A DNA stretch of 35,701 bases. It comes from Clostridiales bacterium. Its GTDB lineage: Bacteria > Bacillota > Clostridia > Christensenellales > Aristaeellaceae. Below the pieces are notes generated by a model. The model was not told the origin of the DNA. It saw only the letters and a program-made list of their open reading frames with translations, and did no database searches. Made by a program: the position numbers and the translations under genes. Each line of letters opens with the position of its first letter. Positions within the stretch are counted from its first letter, which is position 1. Positions 14,923 to 25,986 of this stretch are shown here, piece by piece. Location of the stretch: the NCBI GenBank assembly GCA_012837525.1, contig DUQZ01000074.1, positions 1 to 35,701 on the forward strand, written 5' to 3'.

Positions 14923-16599
14923 ATGAAAAAAACAGCCCTGATGACCCTGTTGGCCCTGGTGATGCTGCTGATGCCCTTTTGTCTGGCGTCGGCAGATACT
15001 GACATCAGCTATTTGCAGTTTGGGCGCTACCCCGCGCAGAAGGACGGCACGCCGGAACCCATTTTGTGGAAGGTCCTGAAAAATGACGAAGACGGCGTGC
15101 TGCTGCTGAGCGAGTTTGTGCTAGACGCGCAGCCGGCGCAGGAAAGCGGCCGCTACAACGGCTATGAGTACTCCACCCTCAAAACCTGGCTGGAGGCGGA
15201 TTTTGCGAACAAGGCCTTCAGCGTATCTGAGCAGGCCTTGATCGCGCAGGAGCAGGGTGTGCTGCAGGTGCGCCTGCCCGCGGTGGAGGAACTGCGCAAG
15301 AAGGACGGCGGGTTTTTTGACGCGGAGGGAATCCGCGCCCGGCCCACTGCCTACGCGATTGAGCGCGGCGTGCAGAAATACGGCAGCGGGGACGCCAGCT
15401 ACTGGACCAGCAACCGCGCCAGCAGCGACCCCAACGGCCAGCGCAGGGTGCTGGACAAGGGCAGTTTTGGCTACGCCATCTCCAACTATGCCACCATCGG
15501 CGTGCGCCCCATGGTGCTGCTTGCAAAGGACGCGCTGGGTGAGGCAATTGGTACCGGCAGCGCGAAGGACCCTTTCACGCTGAACCTGCCCGAAGTCACG
15601 CCCGCGCCCCAGGAAACTGCGGAGGAAGCGCCGGCTGAGGAAATTGAGACGCCGGAGCAGACAGCGCAGGCGGAGGACCCCGCGCCGCCCGCAGCGGATG
15701 AGGAGCCAGCCCAGGTTCCGGCCGCCGCGCCGCTTTTGACGGAAGGCTTTCCGGAATTGACGGCGGACGGGTTTTTAAAACCGGGCGAAGCCCCATACAT
15801 CTTCAAGGATGAGGAAAACGGCATCTGGCGCTATGCCTCCCAGACCCTGCGCATTGTGATTACCCGCCAGCAAAACGTAGAGGAAAAGCTGCGCTGGTTT
15901 GAAAGCCAGGTGTTCTTCAAGGATGGCGAGCGCTTCCAGATGTACCCCAATGAGCCGGGGAACAAATTTAAAATGAAGCAGATGGAAAAAATCGCGGACC
16001 AGCACAACCTGGTGTTCGCGGTGAACGGGGATTACTACATCTACCGTGTCAACCGGCGCAACGCCACAAAATCCGCGGTGGCCATTGGCCGCGTGGCGCG
16101 TGATTTTACCATGCTGTATGATACGGCCGTCTCCCCCAACCGGAAGAACCATCCCAACCTGGATGTGATGGCCCTCTACCCGGACGGCACCATGAGCGTG
16201 CATGAGGCCAACGAAAAAACCACCGAGGAGCTGTTGGCCATGGGAGCCATGGATGTGCTGTCCTTCGGACCAGTGCTAATCCGGGACGGTGTCATCAACG
16301 AGAAGGGCGTGTCCAACTTTGGCGTCACGCAACAACCCCGCGCGGGCCTGGGCATGGTGCGCAAGGGCCATTTTATTCATCTGATGGTGGAATCCCGCAC
16401 CTCCAAAAGCAAAGGCGTCAACACCACCTGGATGGCGGAGCGGTTCAAACTGCTGGGCTGTGACACCGCCTTCAACCTGGACGGCGGGCAGACCGCCGTG
16501 GTGATTTTCATGGGCGAGCAGCTCAATGAAATCGGAAAATACGACAACAAAACCAATTCCAGGCTGCAAAATGAAGTGATGGGGATCGGGCAGAGATAA
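14923..16599 (+). CDS. Secreted DUF6273-NAGPA fusion protein
   Basis: A 558-residue exported protein joining two domains that also occur separately in this window. The signal peptide ends LASAD. Residues about 27-220 are DUF6273-like (YLQFGRYPAQKDGT, PILWKVL, LKTWLEADFANKAFS, SYWTSNRAS, IGVRPMVLL). Residues about 222-283 are an acidic Pro/Ala/Glu-rich linker. Residues about 284-558 are a phosphodiester-glycosidase (NAGPA) domain with VNGDYY near 365, FGPVLIRDG, PRAGLGMV and FNLDGGQTAVV from residue 517. ATG14923 is preferred to ATG14899 and ATG14908 because AGAGGA lies 5 nt before it. It follows capA after a 39-nt gap, probably as one transcript. The stop codon abuts the stop of the convergent SDR gene. 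Confidence 0.82.
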   Translation: MKKTALMTLLALVMLLMPFCLASADTDISYLQFGRYPAQKDGTPEPILWKVLKNDEDGVLLLSEFVLDAQPAQESGRYNGYEYSTLKTWLEADFANKAFSVSEQALIAQEQGVLQVRLPAVEELRKKDGGFFDAEGIRARPTAYAIERGVQKYGSGDASYWTSNRASSDPNGQRRVLDKGSFGYAISNYATIGVRPMVLLAKDALGEAIGTGSAKDPFTLNLPEVTPAPQETAEEAPAEEIETPEQTAQAEDPAPPAADEEPAQVPAAAPLLTEGFPELTADGFLKPGEAPYIFKDEENGIWRYASQTLRIVITRQQNVEEKLRWFESQVFFKDGERFQMYPNEPGNKFKMKQMEKIADQHNLVFAVNGDYYIYRVNRRNATKSAVAIGRVARDFTMLYDTAVSPNRKNHPNLDVMALYPDGTMSVHEANEKTTEELLAMGAMDVLSFGPVLIRDGVINEKGVSNFGVTQQPRAGLGMVRKGHFIHLMVESRTSKSKGVNTTWMAERFKLLGCDTAFNLDGGQTAVVIFMGEQLNEIGKYDNKTNSRLQNEVMGIGQR

Positions 16600-17325
16600 C
16601 TAAGTGCCCAGGGACCACCCCTCATCCCCGTGATAGATCATTTGCTTGCTCATGCCGCCGTCCACCACCAGCGTTTGCCCGGTGATGAAGGCGGCTTTTT
16701 CTGAGCAGAGGAAGAATACGGCGTTCACAATATCCTCAGGCGTGCCGACGCGGCCTGCAGGATGCTGGCTGGCGTCCGGGCCTGTAAATGTGCTGTATGT
16801 GGTGTCAATCCAGCCGGGCGCGATGGCGTTGACCCGCGCCTTGCCCGACAGGCTGATGGCCAGCGCGTGGGTCAGCGCGGTGATGCCGCCCTTGGCCGCG
16901 GTATAGGACTCTGTCTGGCGCTGGGATTGGTAGGCGCGGGTGGAGGACAGGTTGATGACGCTGGCGCCCCCTGGCATAATGGGCAAAAGCAGCCGGGTCA
17001 AATAATAAGGGGCTACCACGCCCACCTGCTGCACATGCAAAAAATCCGCATAGCCGCAGGCATCCAGCCCGCCGCGGCTGATCATCGCGTTGTTGATGAG
17101 GACATCAACCTGCCCGAAGCGCTCAGTACACGCGCGCGCGAAGGCTTCCAGATCCGCCTGTTTGCCCACATCGCCCAAAAAGGCAAGGTCAACCTCAAGC
17201 GGGATTGCTTGCACATCCATCGCGGCGACCCTGGCGCCATTTTCCAAAAACGCGGTGGCCAGCGCCAGGCCAATGCCCTGCGCGGCGCCTGTGATGACAA
17301 CTGTTTTACCTGTACATGCTGACAT
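16600..17325 (-). CDS. SDR-family NAD(P)-dependent oxidoreductase
   Basis: A cytosolic classical short-chain dehydrogenase of 241 residues. The cofactor loop is TGAAQGIG (residues 12-19), followed by NNA at 78-80, the catalytic Ser in NLSS (127-128), Tyr141 and Lys145 in the order YTAAK, and the ending FITGQTLVVDGG typical of the FabG-like group. The acidic residue after strand 2 (AMDVQ) suggests NAD over NADP. The substrate is unknown. It lies 26 nt after the peptidoglycan-binding gene on the same strand, with a GGGAG ribosome site, so it may be the last gene of that operon. Its TAG is directly next to the TAA of the opposite fusion gene with no terminator between. Confidence 0.85.
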   Translation of the reverse strand: MSACTGKTVVITGAAQGIGLALATAFLENGARVAAMDVQAIPLEVDLAFLGDVGKQADLEAFARACTERFGQVDVLINNAMISRGGLDACGYADFLHVQQVGVVAPYYLTRLLLPIMPGGASVINLSSTRAYQSQRQTESYTAAKGGITALTHALAISLSGKARVNAIAPGWIDTTYSTFTGPDASQHPAGRVGTPEDIVNAVFFLCSEKAAFITGQTLVVDGGMSKQMIYHGDEGWSLGT

Positions 17326-17351
17326 AGTGACTCCCTTATTGTGTTGCTTGT

Positions 17352-18368
17352 CTACAGCGCGGTGCCCACCTCGTCGTCCCAGTTGGCGAAGGAGGCTTCA
17401 AAGGCGGCGTTGAGGTGTTCGGTATCCACCCGCTGGGAGCCGTCCCCGCGGCTGTAAGAGAAATGCACGCAGAAATGCCCGGGCATCCCGTTTTGGCGGT
17501 TGGCGACATAGCCATGGGGCATGCCGTTCATGGAGGCAGCGTACACCTGGTTTTGATAGCGCAGCAGGATGGGCCTGCGATCCCAGCTCCAGGTGCCGCC
17601 GTAGACCCTGTTCATCTGCTGGGTGTCATAAGGAGTGACCGGCTCGGCATCCAGGTGGCTTACGCCCATCATGCGCGCGCAGGTGAAGCGAATGCCGGTG
17701 CGCACGTCCTTGATTTCAAAGGTCGCGCCCATGGGGATCAGGTCTTCCGCGCCCGCGTACCAGGCAGGCATCAGGGTGAGCGGGCCGGCTTCCTCAGGCC
17801 GCGTCATCAAGCGGGGCAGGGTATCCCGGTCCGCGCGGCCGCTTGCCGCCAGGCCCTGATCTGTCTGGAATTGCACCAGCGCCTGATGCGTGCCGCTGTC
17901 AAACACGCCGCTTGCGGGCAAATTTAGATAGTGATGGCGGATCAAAGCCTGCTGCAGCCAGAGGACCGCGGTGCCCTTATCACCCGGGCCGCTTTCCCTT
18001 GGCGTCAGGCCATCCAGGCCGGATAACTCAATGCTCTGCTTTTTTGTGTCCTGATGTTGATAAAGAACCCGCGCGAACAGGGCGGCGAGGGTGTCCTCAT
18101 CCGCCTGGCCGCTGACAGGCAGCTGATGGGCCCTTTGGGCTTGCTCCACCGCGCGCAGGGTGAGCGCGCCGAAATGCCCATCCGGCTGGATGGACAAAAA
18201 CCCCTGCTGATGCAGCGCCTCCTGCAGCAGGCGGACATGGAGGCCCTGCTCGCCCAGCTGGCTGGGCGCGGGCAGGCCGGCAGCCTGCGCGGGCAGAGCC
18301 GGGACGATGAGCGCGCCCAGCAGGAGGAGCAGGAAAAGCCGTACAATTCGTTTTTTCATGGCCTTCAT
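17352..18368 (-). CDS. Secreted peptidoglycan-binding protein with C-terminal Clostridial domain
   Basis: A 338-residue exported protein. The signal peptide ends AQAAG. Two PG_binding_1-type modules follow: about 35-95 (GEQGLHVRLLQEALHQQGFL, DGHFGALTLRAVEQAQ) and about 128-190 (GTAVLWLQQALIRHHYL, GVFDSGTHQALVQFQ). The C-terminal part (about 205-325) has FEIKDVRTGIRFTCARM, HLDAEPVTPYDT, GGTWSWDRRPILLRY, AASMNGMPHGY and GMPGHFCVHFSYS. I have seen this region attached to peptidoglycan-binding modules in other Clostridia but know no assigned function; its conserved His residues could be catalytic. The ATG follows the previous gene's TAA with no gap and has no ribosome site, indicating translational coupling. 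A second Met (18359) is possible. Confidence 0.8.
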   Translation of the reverse strand: MKAMKKRIVRLFLLLLLGALIVPALPAQAAGLPAPSQLGEQGLHVRLLQEALHQQGFLSIQPDGHFGALTLRAVEQAQRAHQLPVSGQADEDTLAALFARVLYQHQDTKKQSIELSGLDGLTPRESGPGDKGTAVLWLQQALIRHHYLNLPASGVFDSGTHQALVQFQTDQGLAASGRADRDTLPRLMTRPEEAGPLTLMPAWYAGAEDLIPMGATFEIKDVRTGIRFTCARMMGVSHLDAEPVTPYDTQQMNRVYGGTWSWDRRPILLRYQNQVYAASMNGMPHGYVANRQNGMPGHFCVHFSYSRGDGSQRVDTEHLNAAFEASFANWDDEVGTAL

Positions 18369-19325
18369 TTACGGGTTCGGGTTGAACCACAGCGGGTGGG
18401 CGGAGTTGGGCTGGAACACCAGAAACGGGGTATCGCCCTTATCAATCAGGCAGCCGATGACAGCGGTCTGCTCGCCCTGGTCATACAGGGCGCGCAGGTC
18501 AGAAGGCGGGTTGATCAAAAAGTGCTGGCGGTACTCCGTGCCCGAGGCGCTTACAAAATAGAAGTCCTCTTTACTGATGGGCGCGCGGCCGCCAGGCGCG
18601 GAGAGGGCCTTTACGCGCAGGTAAATCAAGAAGTACTCCTGCGTTTTGGTTGGGTTGATGTTGTAGTTGGACATGGCCTTGGCGCGCTTGAGGGCGTCGC
18701 TGCCCCGGTGACTTGTTTGCAGCTCAATCTCAAAGGAGGCGTACTCGGTGTAGTAATCGCCCTCATACACAGCCAGCTTGCCCAGTGGGATGGGGTTCTC
18801 CCGCGCGCCCGCGCGCGCGGCCGCGTCCTGTGGCATATCCCGCAGGGCGGGGGTGACCAGATCGGCCTGGATCAACAGCGCGCCGTCTGTCAATTGCCCC
18901 GTGCCGCTAAAGGGGGCAAGGCCTTTGAACACGCCAAAGACGGTGACCACGTCGCCCGGTAAAATCAGCCGCTCATCCGGCTTGAGGGCATAGGCGGCCT
19001 GCAGCACGCGCTCCTTCGCCCCGCTTTGGACGAGGGTGAGCGTATAGCCCGTCTCCTCCTGCCGGATGTCCAGCACCATGGCGTTAAGGCGGATTTTTTG
19101 TTCCAGATGCTGCGCCGGGTCCCGCGCGTAGGTTTCCAAGGTATCAAGCGCGAGATAGCCATCCGCGTCCGGCAGCTGTGCCTGGCGGATGCGCGCGTCC
19201 ACCTGCTCGCGCAGGGTTTCCAACTGCGCCGGGCTGAGGTGGTCCAGGTCAATGACCTCCGCTGCCTGCGCAAGCGGGGTGATCAGCAGGCACAGCATCA
19301 GCCACAAGGCAAGGCGTTTTCTCAT
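18369..19325 (-). CDS. Secreted protein with OB-like and DUF4352-like regions
   Basis: A 318-residue exported protein of unknown function. The signal peptide ends AQAAE. Residues about 70-165 read as a possible OB-fold (IRLNAMVLDIRQ, ILPGDVVTVFGVFKG), followed at about 180-310 by a beta-sandwich-like region resembling DUF4352 (GKLAVYEGDYYTEYASFEIE, FLIYLRVKAL, DFYFVSASGTEY, AVIGCLIDKGDTPFLVFQ). Both assignments are tentative. The start at 19325 is preferred to 19331 because the AGAGGG ribosome site is 6 nt before it and would touch the earlier ATG. It heads a minus-strand run with the peptidoglycan-binding protein and SDR. Confidence 0.65.
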   Translation of the reverse strand: MRKRLALWLMLCLLITPLAQAAEVIDLDHLSPAQLETLREQVDARIRQAQLPDADGYLALDTLETYARDPAQHLEQKIRLNAMVLDIRQEETGYTLTLVQSGAKERVLQAAYALKPDERLILPGDVVTVFGVFKGLAPFSGTGQLTDGALLIQADLVTPALRDMPQDAAARAGARENPIPLGKLAVYEGDYYTEYASFEIELQTSHRGSDALKRAKAMSNYNINPTKTQEYFLIYLRVKALSAPGGRAPISKEDFYFVSASGTEYRQHFLINPPSDLRALYDQGEQTAVIGCLIDKGDTPFLVFQPNSAHPLWFNPNP

Positions 19326-19401
19326 ATTCATCCCTCTTTACAAAACGGTCGGCCGCGTGAAACAAAGCATTCTATACACCTTTATCATACCCTATTCGCC
19401 C

Positions 19402-19434
19402 AAAAACAGCCCCTGTCCGAAAGGACAGGGGCTG
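19402..19434 (-). terminator. Intrinsic terminator of the ABC transporter operon
   Basis: The arms CAGCCCCTGTCC (19407-19418) and GGACAGGGGCTG (19423-19434) form a perfect 12-bp stem with a 4-nt loop. On the minus strand it is followed by five T residues (19406-19402). It lies 34 nt after the stop of the solute-binding protein gene. Confidence 0.88.
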
Positions 19435-19467
19435 CGGTTTACTTAAACCGAGGCAGTTTTCCGGGAA

Positions 19468-20787
19468 TTAGTAGTTGGTCAGGTTGTACATCTCAATGGC
19501 GTCGTTGGCCAGGTTGGTCAGCTTGGTCACCGCGTCCTCGGGGGACAGGCCCTTTAGGAACACTTCCTCGGTGACATCTTCCACGTACTGCCGCACCTCG
19601 GGGAAGACGGACAGCAGGGAACCAACGTACTCGGGACCAGAGGCGTGGAGCTGGTCCAGCGCGGTCTGGAACTGCGGGAACTTGGCGATGTTCTCCTTGA
19701 AGGTATCGGTGTCATGCGCCTTCATGTTGATGGGGAAGTAGCCGGTCTTGGCGTTCCAGATGGCCTGGTTTTCGGGGTTGATCATGTACTGGATGAACTC
19801 CCAGGAGGCGTCCATTTTGGCTTCGTCGCCGGAGTCCACCATCCACAGGGTGCCGCCGCCGGTGGAGACGCCGCCCTTGTCCTCCGCGTTGACATAGGGG
19901 AAGAAGGCGGTGCCCACTTCAAAGCTGTCGCCCACGTTGGCCAGCACGCCCGCCAGGTTGGCGGTGGAGGCCAGGAAGATGGCGGTTTTGCCCGCGGCAA
20001 AGGCCGCGCGGGACTGGCCTGTGCCGCCACGCTCGATGTACTGGGTGTACTTGTTCTCGGAAATCTTCTTCCACATGTTGAACAGGTCCAGCGCCGCGCC
20101 GTTTTCATCAAAGGCGACCTTGGTGGCGTAGGACTCACGGCCGTTGCCGTTGTTCACATACTCGCGGCCCATTTTGCCGGTCCACTGCTCAAAGAACCAA
20201 CCGTAGTTGGAGAACAGGAAGCCCGCGCGGTCCAGCTTGCCTTCGCTGTCAAAGGTGGCCAGCTTCTCGGCGATCTCCAGGATGCCGTCTACCGTGGTGG
20301 GGATTTCGGTGATGCCCGCCTCGTCAAAAGCGGTCTTGTTGTAATACATCAGGGGGGTGGAGCAGTTGAAGGGGACGGAGTTGATGACGCCGTCAATGGT
20401 GTAGTAGGCCAGGAGGTTGGGCTCGATGACGGAGGTGTCAAACCCGGTTTTGTCAATATAGGTCTGCACCGGCACCATCTTCTTTGAGTCGATGATGAAG
20501 CGGGAGCCGATTTCGTAGGTCTGCACGATGTCAAAGGGCAGCGCCTCACCCATGGCGGTGGCTTTCAGCTTGTTGATGGCGTCGTCGTACTCGCCCTGGT
20601 ATTGGGCGTCGACCTCGATCTTGTCCTGGGAGGCGTTGAAGGCCTCAACCATGGAGGCGATGACCTCAGCATTGGTGCCGCCCAGGGAATACCAGAAGAC
20701 AACCTTTGTCTTTCCGCCTTCCGCAAGCGCGGTCAGCCCGGTGAGGGCCAACATCAGTACGAGGAGTAGAGCAACCAGTCTTTTCAT
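19468..20787 (-). CDS. UgpB-like ABC transporter solute-binding protein
   Basis: The 439-residue extracellular ligand-binding subunit of a carbohydrate-type ABC importer. Compared from memory with E. coli UgpB (sn-glycerol-3-phosphate and glycerophosphodiesters), the same landmarks appear in order: GEYDD (Y67), QTYEIG (E92), PFNCSTPLMYYN (S143), LASTANLAGV, GGGTLWM, KTGYFPI (Y350) and FPEVRQYV (R399). These correspond to the ligand-contact positions of UgpB, so glycerol-phosphate-type ligands are plausible, though a sugar cannot be excluded. The signal peptide ends ALAEGG and has no lipobox cysteine, which is unusual for a Gram-positive binding protein. It is the last gene of the operon, with AAAGGAG before the ATG. 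Confidence 0.87.
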   Translation of the reverse strand: MKRLVALLLVLMLALTGLTALAEGGKTKVVFWYSLGGTNAEVIASMVEAFNASQDKIEVDAQYQGEYDDAINKLKATAMGEALPFDIVQTYEIGSRFIIDSKKMVPVQTYIDKTGFDTSVIEPNLLAYYTIDGVINSVPFNCSTPLMYYNKTAFDEAGITEIPTTVDGILEIAEKLATFDSEGKLDRAGFLFSNYGWFFEQWTGKMGREYVNNGNGRESYATKVAFDENGAALDLFNMWKKISENKYTQYIERGGTGQSRAAFAAGKTAIFLASTANLAGVLANVGDSFEVGTAFFPYVNAEDKGGVSTGGGTLWMVDSGDEAKMDASWEFIQYMINPENQAIWNAKTGYFPINMKAHDTDTFKENIAKFPQFQTALDQLHASGPEYVGSLLSVFPEVRQYVEDVTEEVFLKGLSPEDAVTKLTNLANDAIEMYNLTNY

Positions 20788-20814
20788 AATAACTCCTTTC
20801 CAGAGCGTTTATTT

Positions 20815-20832
20815 TTTCACCTTCTGGTGAAA
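20815..20832 (-). other. Intercistronic hairpin between permease and binding-protein genes
   Basis: TTTCACC (20815-20821) pairs with GGTGAAA (20826-20832) around a 4-nt loop, in the 54-nt gap between the two genes. It could protect or process the message so that the binding protein is made in excess, a common arrangement in such operons. The short stem makes this a modest call. Confidence 0.4.
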
Positions 20833-20841
20833 GTTACGAAG

Positions 20842-21681
20842 TTAGCCTTTGACAGCGCCGGCCATCAGGCCGTCGATCAGCTGTTTTTGCATGAACACGA
20901 AGATGGACAGCGAGGGCACCAGTACGACGACCACGCCCGCCATCATCAGGCCGATTTGTTCCGAGTCGATGTCAAAGAGTTGGGAGATGCCGATCTGCGC
21001 GGTGCGCACCTTGTCGGAGTTGGTGACCAAAAGCGGCCAGAGGTACTGGTTCCACTGCAGCAGGAACACATAGGCGCCCAGAGCACCCAGCGCGGGGCGC
21101 GCCAGGGGGATGACGATGGACAGCAAAAAGCGCCAGTTGTTGCAGCCGTCCAGCTTGGCGGCCTCGTGCAACTCCCGCGCGAAGGTGAGGTAGTTCTGGC
21201 GCATCAAGAAGATGCCCATCGCCGAGCAGGCATAGGGCAGGATCATGGCCCTGTAGGTGTCCAGCCAGCCCCAGCTGGAGATGGTGAGGTAGTTGGCGAT
21301 GATGGTGGCTTCCCAGGGCACCATCATGGTGGCCAGGATGCACATGAAGATAAAGTTGCGGCCCTTAAACTGCAGGAAGCTGAAGGCAAAGGCCGCCATA
21401 GAGCAGGTGGCCATCTGCAGCAGGGTGACCGAGCCCGCCACGATGAAGGAGTTGAGGATCTGCCGCGGGATGCTGGTCTTGGTGAACACAAAGGTGTAGG
21501 AGATAAAGTCCATCCGCGTGGGGATCAAGCGGGAATACAGTTCAGAGGCCGGCATCCCGCTCATCATGAAGGTGTAGGCCAGCGGCAGGATGATTAGCGC
21601 CACCAGCGGCAGGTTGAGGCCGACGCGCAGCATCGCGCTCAGCGCGTTTTTGTGTTTGCGGGTCAAGCTGACGCTGCTCAT
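20842..21681 (-). CDS. ABC transporter permease, UgpE/MalG type
   Basis: A 279-residue inner-membrane permease with about six helices. The EAA loop that docks to the ATPase is visible as ELHEAAKLDGCNNWRFLLSIVIPLARP-like sequence (E-L-H-E-A-A-K-L-D-G), about 90 residues from the C-terminus. The C-terminal half has QWNQYLWPLLVT and ends FVFMQKQLIDGLMAGAVKG, the 'xxKxxVxGLxxGAVKG' ending typical of MalG/UgpE-type subunits. The ATG overlaps the stop of the upstream permease as ATGA, so the two are translationally coupled. Confidence 0.92.
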   Translation of the reverse strand: MSSVSLTRKHKNALSAMLRVGLNLPLVALIILPLAYTFMMSGMPASELYSRLIPTRMDFISYTFVFTKTSIPRQILNSFIVAGSVTLLQMATCSMAAFAFSFLQFKGRNFIFMCILATMMVPWEATIIANYLTISSWGWLDTYRAMILPYACSAMGIFLMRQNYLTFARELHEAAKLDGCNNWRFLLSIVIPLARPALGALGAYVFLLQWNQYLWPLLVTNSDKVRTAQIGISQLFDIDSEQIGLMMAGVVVVLVPSLSIFVFMQKQLIDGLMAGAVKG

Positions 21682-22601
21682 TGGTAATGCACCTTCCTTT
21701 CCGCGCGGAACTGGATGAGCGTCACAATCATGATGATGACAAACAACACGATGGACCGCGCCGCAGCCGAGCCGAAGCGGAAGTTGCGGAAGGCATCCAG
21801 GTAGATGGAGTAGACGATGACGTTGGTGGTTTCATTGGGGCCGCCCATGGTTAAGAGGCGCACCTGCGTAAAGGACTGGAAGGCGCCGATGACATTGATG
21901 ATGATCTGGAAAAACAGGGTGGGGGACAGGCTGGGCAGGGTGATGTGCCGCTGCTGGCGCCAGTAGCCCGCGCCGTCGATGGAGGCGCTTTCGTACAGCT
22001 CGTCCGGGATGTTGCGCAGGCCTGCGGAGATAAAGATGTAGTTGATGCCGGAGGCCAGCCAGATGGAGATCATGCAGATGACCGGGAAGGCCCAGGCCGG
22101 GTCGTTGAGCCAGTTGACGGTGGTGCCAAACAGGCGGTTGATAAGGCCGATAGAGGGGTGAAAGATCATCTTGAAGCTCATCGCGGCGGCCGCGGAGGCG
22201 ATGGCGATGGGCATGGCGTAAATGGCGGAGGCAAAGGCGCGGCCCGGGAACTTCTTGCTGGTGAGCAGGCTGGTGGTCAGCCCCAGCAGCAGGCTGCCAA
22301 AGGCCACGAAAAACACAAAGCGCAGCGTCACCCACATGGAGTTCCAGAAGGAGGCCGAATAGCGGCCCGTCAAGATATCCAGGTAGTTTTTAAAGCCGTA
22401 AAACACCTTGGGCTGGCCCACGCTGTTGGTTAAAAAGGCGCTTAAATAGATAGTTTTAAACAAGGGGTAGAACAAAAAGACGCTGAACACCAGCAAAGCC
22501 GGCAGCATAAACAGCCAGGGCTCAATATGTTCGTATAGGCTTTTTTTGCCTTTTTTGATACCGGGGTTAAGTATTGGTGGTTGGGGTTTCCTGGCTTGCA
22601 T
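21678..22601 (-). CDS. ABC transporter permease, UgpA/MalF type
   Basis: A 307-residue inner-membrane permease, first gene of the operon. About six helices are readable, starting with EPWLFMLPALLVFSVFLFYPL, typical of UgpA-type subunits. The EAA loop reads DELYESASIDGAGYWRQQRH, and the pattern FTQVRLLTMGGPNETTNVIVY is the family's conserved TxGGP segment. ATG22601 was chosen because GCGGAGG (22613-22607 on the minus strand) precedes it; the open frame runs on upstream without a ribosome site. No ATPase gene is in the operon, so a shared MsmK/UgpC-type ATPase elsewhere is expected. Confidence 0.9.
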   Translation of the reverse strand: MQARKPQPPILNPGIKKGKKSLYEHIEPWLFMLPALLVFSVFLFYPLFKTIYLSAFLTNSVGQPKVFYGFKNYLDILTGRYSASFWNSMWVTLRFVFFVAFGSLLLGLTTSLLTSKKFPGRAFASAIYAMPIAIASAAAAMSFKMIFHPSIGLINRLFGTTVNWLNDPAWAFPVICMISIWLASGINYIFISAGLRNIPDELYESASIDGAGYWRQQRHITLPSLSPTLFFQIIINVIGAFQSFTQVRLLTMGGPNETTNVIVYSIYLDAFRNFRFGSAAARSIVLFVIIMIVTLIQFRAERKVHYQ

Positions 22602-22698
22602 TAAAACCTCCGCGCGTTGTTGACAGCATCTGTGTGTGCAGAAGCATGGGCGAAAAAAGAAGGATGCTTCCGGCCACATGTTCAACTGAATTTCTTAT

Positions 22699-22713
22699 TC
22701 CTATACTATAGGA
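22699..22713. promoter_or_regulatory. 15-bp perfect palindrome over the transporter -10 box
   Basis: TCCTATACTATAGGA is a perfect inverted repeat around a central C. It covers the whole -10 hexamer of the minus-strand transporter promoter (22708-22703). A regulator bound here would block RNA polymerase. No regulator gene is in the window. The AT-rich core might instead be a chance by-product of the -10 box. Confidence 0.45.
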
Positions 22714-22731
22714 TTTGCGGGGAATTGTAAA
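22703..22731 (-). promoter_or_regulatory. Promoter of the UgpA-E-B-like operon
   Basis: On the minus strand TTTACA (22731-22726), a 17-nt spacer and TAGTAT (22708-22703) fit a sigma-A promoter. It leaves a leader of roughly 95 nt before the ATG at 22601. Confidence 0.55.
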
Positions 22732-22872
22732 GCGCAAAACACAGAGGAAAAGCGGCCCAAAACGCGCGGACTGCCATATTCCACAAGCAAAATCAAAGCC
22801 ATGGGCCTGAAAAATTTTTTCCAGACTTTATATACATCAAGAAACAAAGATTCGCTTGGGGGCCTTAAACCC

Positions 22873-22901
22873 TTTACAGTCCCTGCGCCTTGGGCTACTA
22901 T
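22873..22901 (+). promoter_or_regulatory. Promoter of the beta-galactosidase gene
   Basis: TTTACA (22873-22878), a 17-nt spacer and TACTAT (22896-22901) fit a sigma-A promoter. The -35 box is identical to that of the divergent transporter promoter, and the spacer length is the same. It leaves a leader of about 58 nt. Confidence 0.6.
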
Positions 22902-22914
22902 GGCATCAAAACGA

Positions 22915-22926
22915 CACGGGCCCGTG
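22915..22926. promoter_or_regulatory. 12-bp perfect palindrome downstream of the beta-galactosidase promoter
   Basis: CACGGGCCCGTG is a perfect 12-bp inverted repeat starting 13 nt after the -10 box, i.e. just past the expected transcription start. This is a classic repressor position, and the GC-rich centre is like many LacI-family operators. No regulator is encoded nearby, so this is an inference. Confidence 0.45.
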
Positions 22927-22927
22927 A

Positions 22928-25972
<3,045 letters not shown>

Positions 25973-25986
25973 ACTGCCCAAAAACC

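Noticed and set aside
22726..22741. Possible CcpA (cre) site near the transporter promoter
   Set aside because: TGTAAAGCGCAAAACA has the right flavour but the half-sites are 2 nt too far apart for the 14-bp cre pattern.
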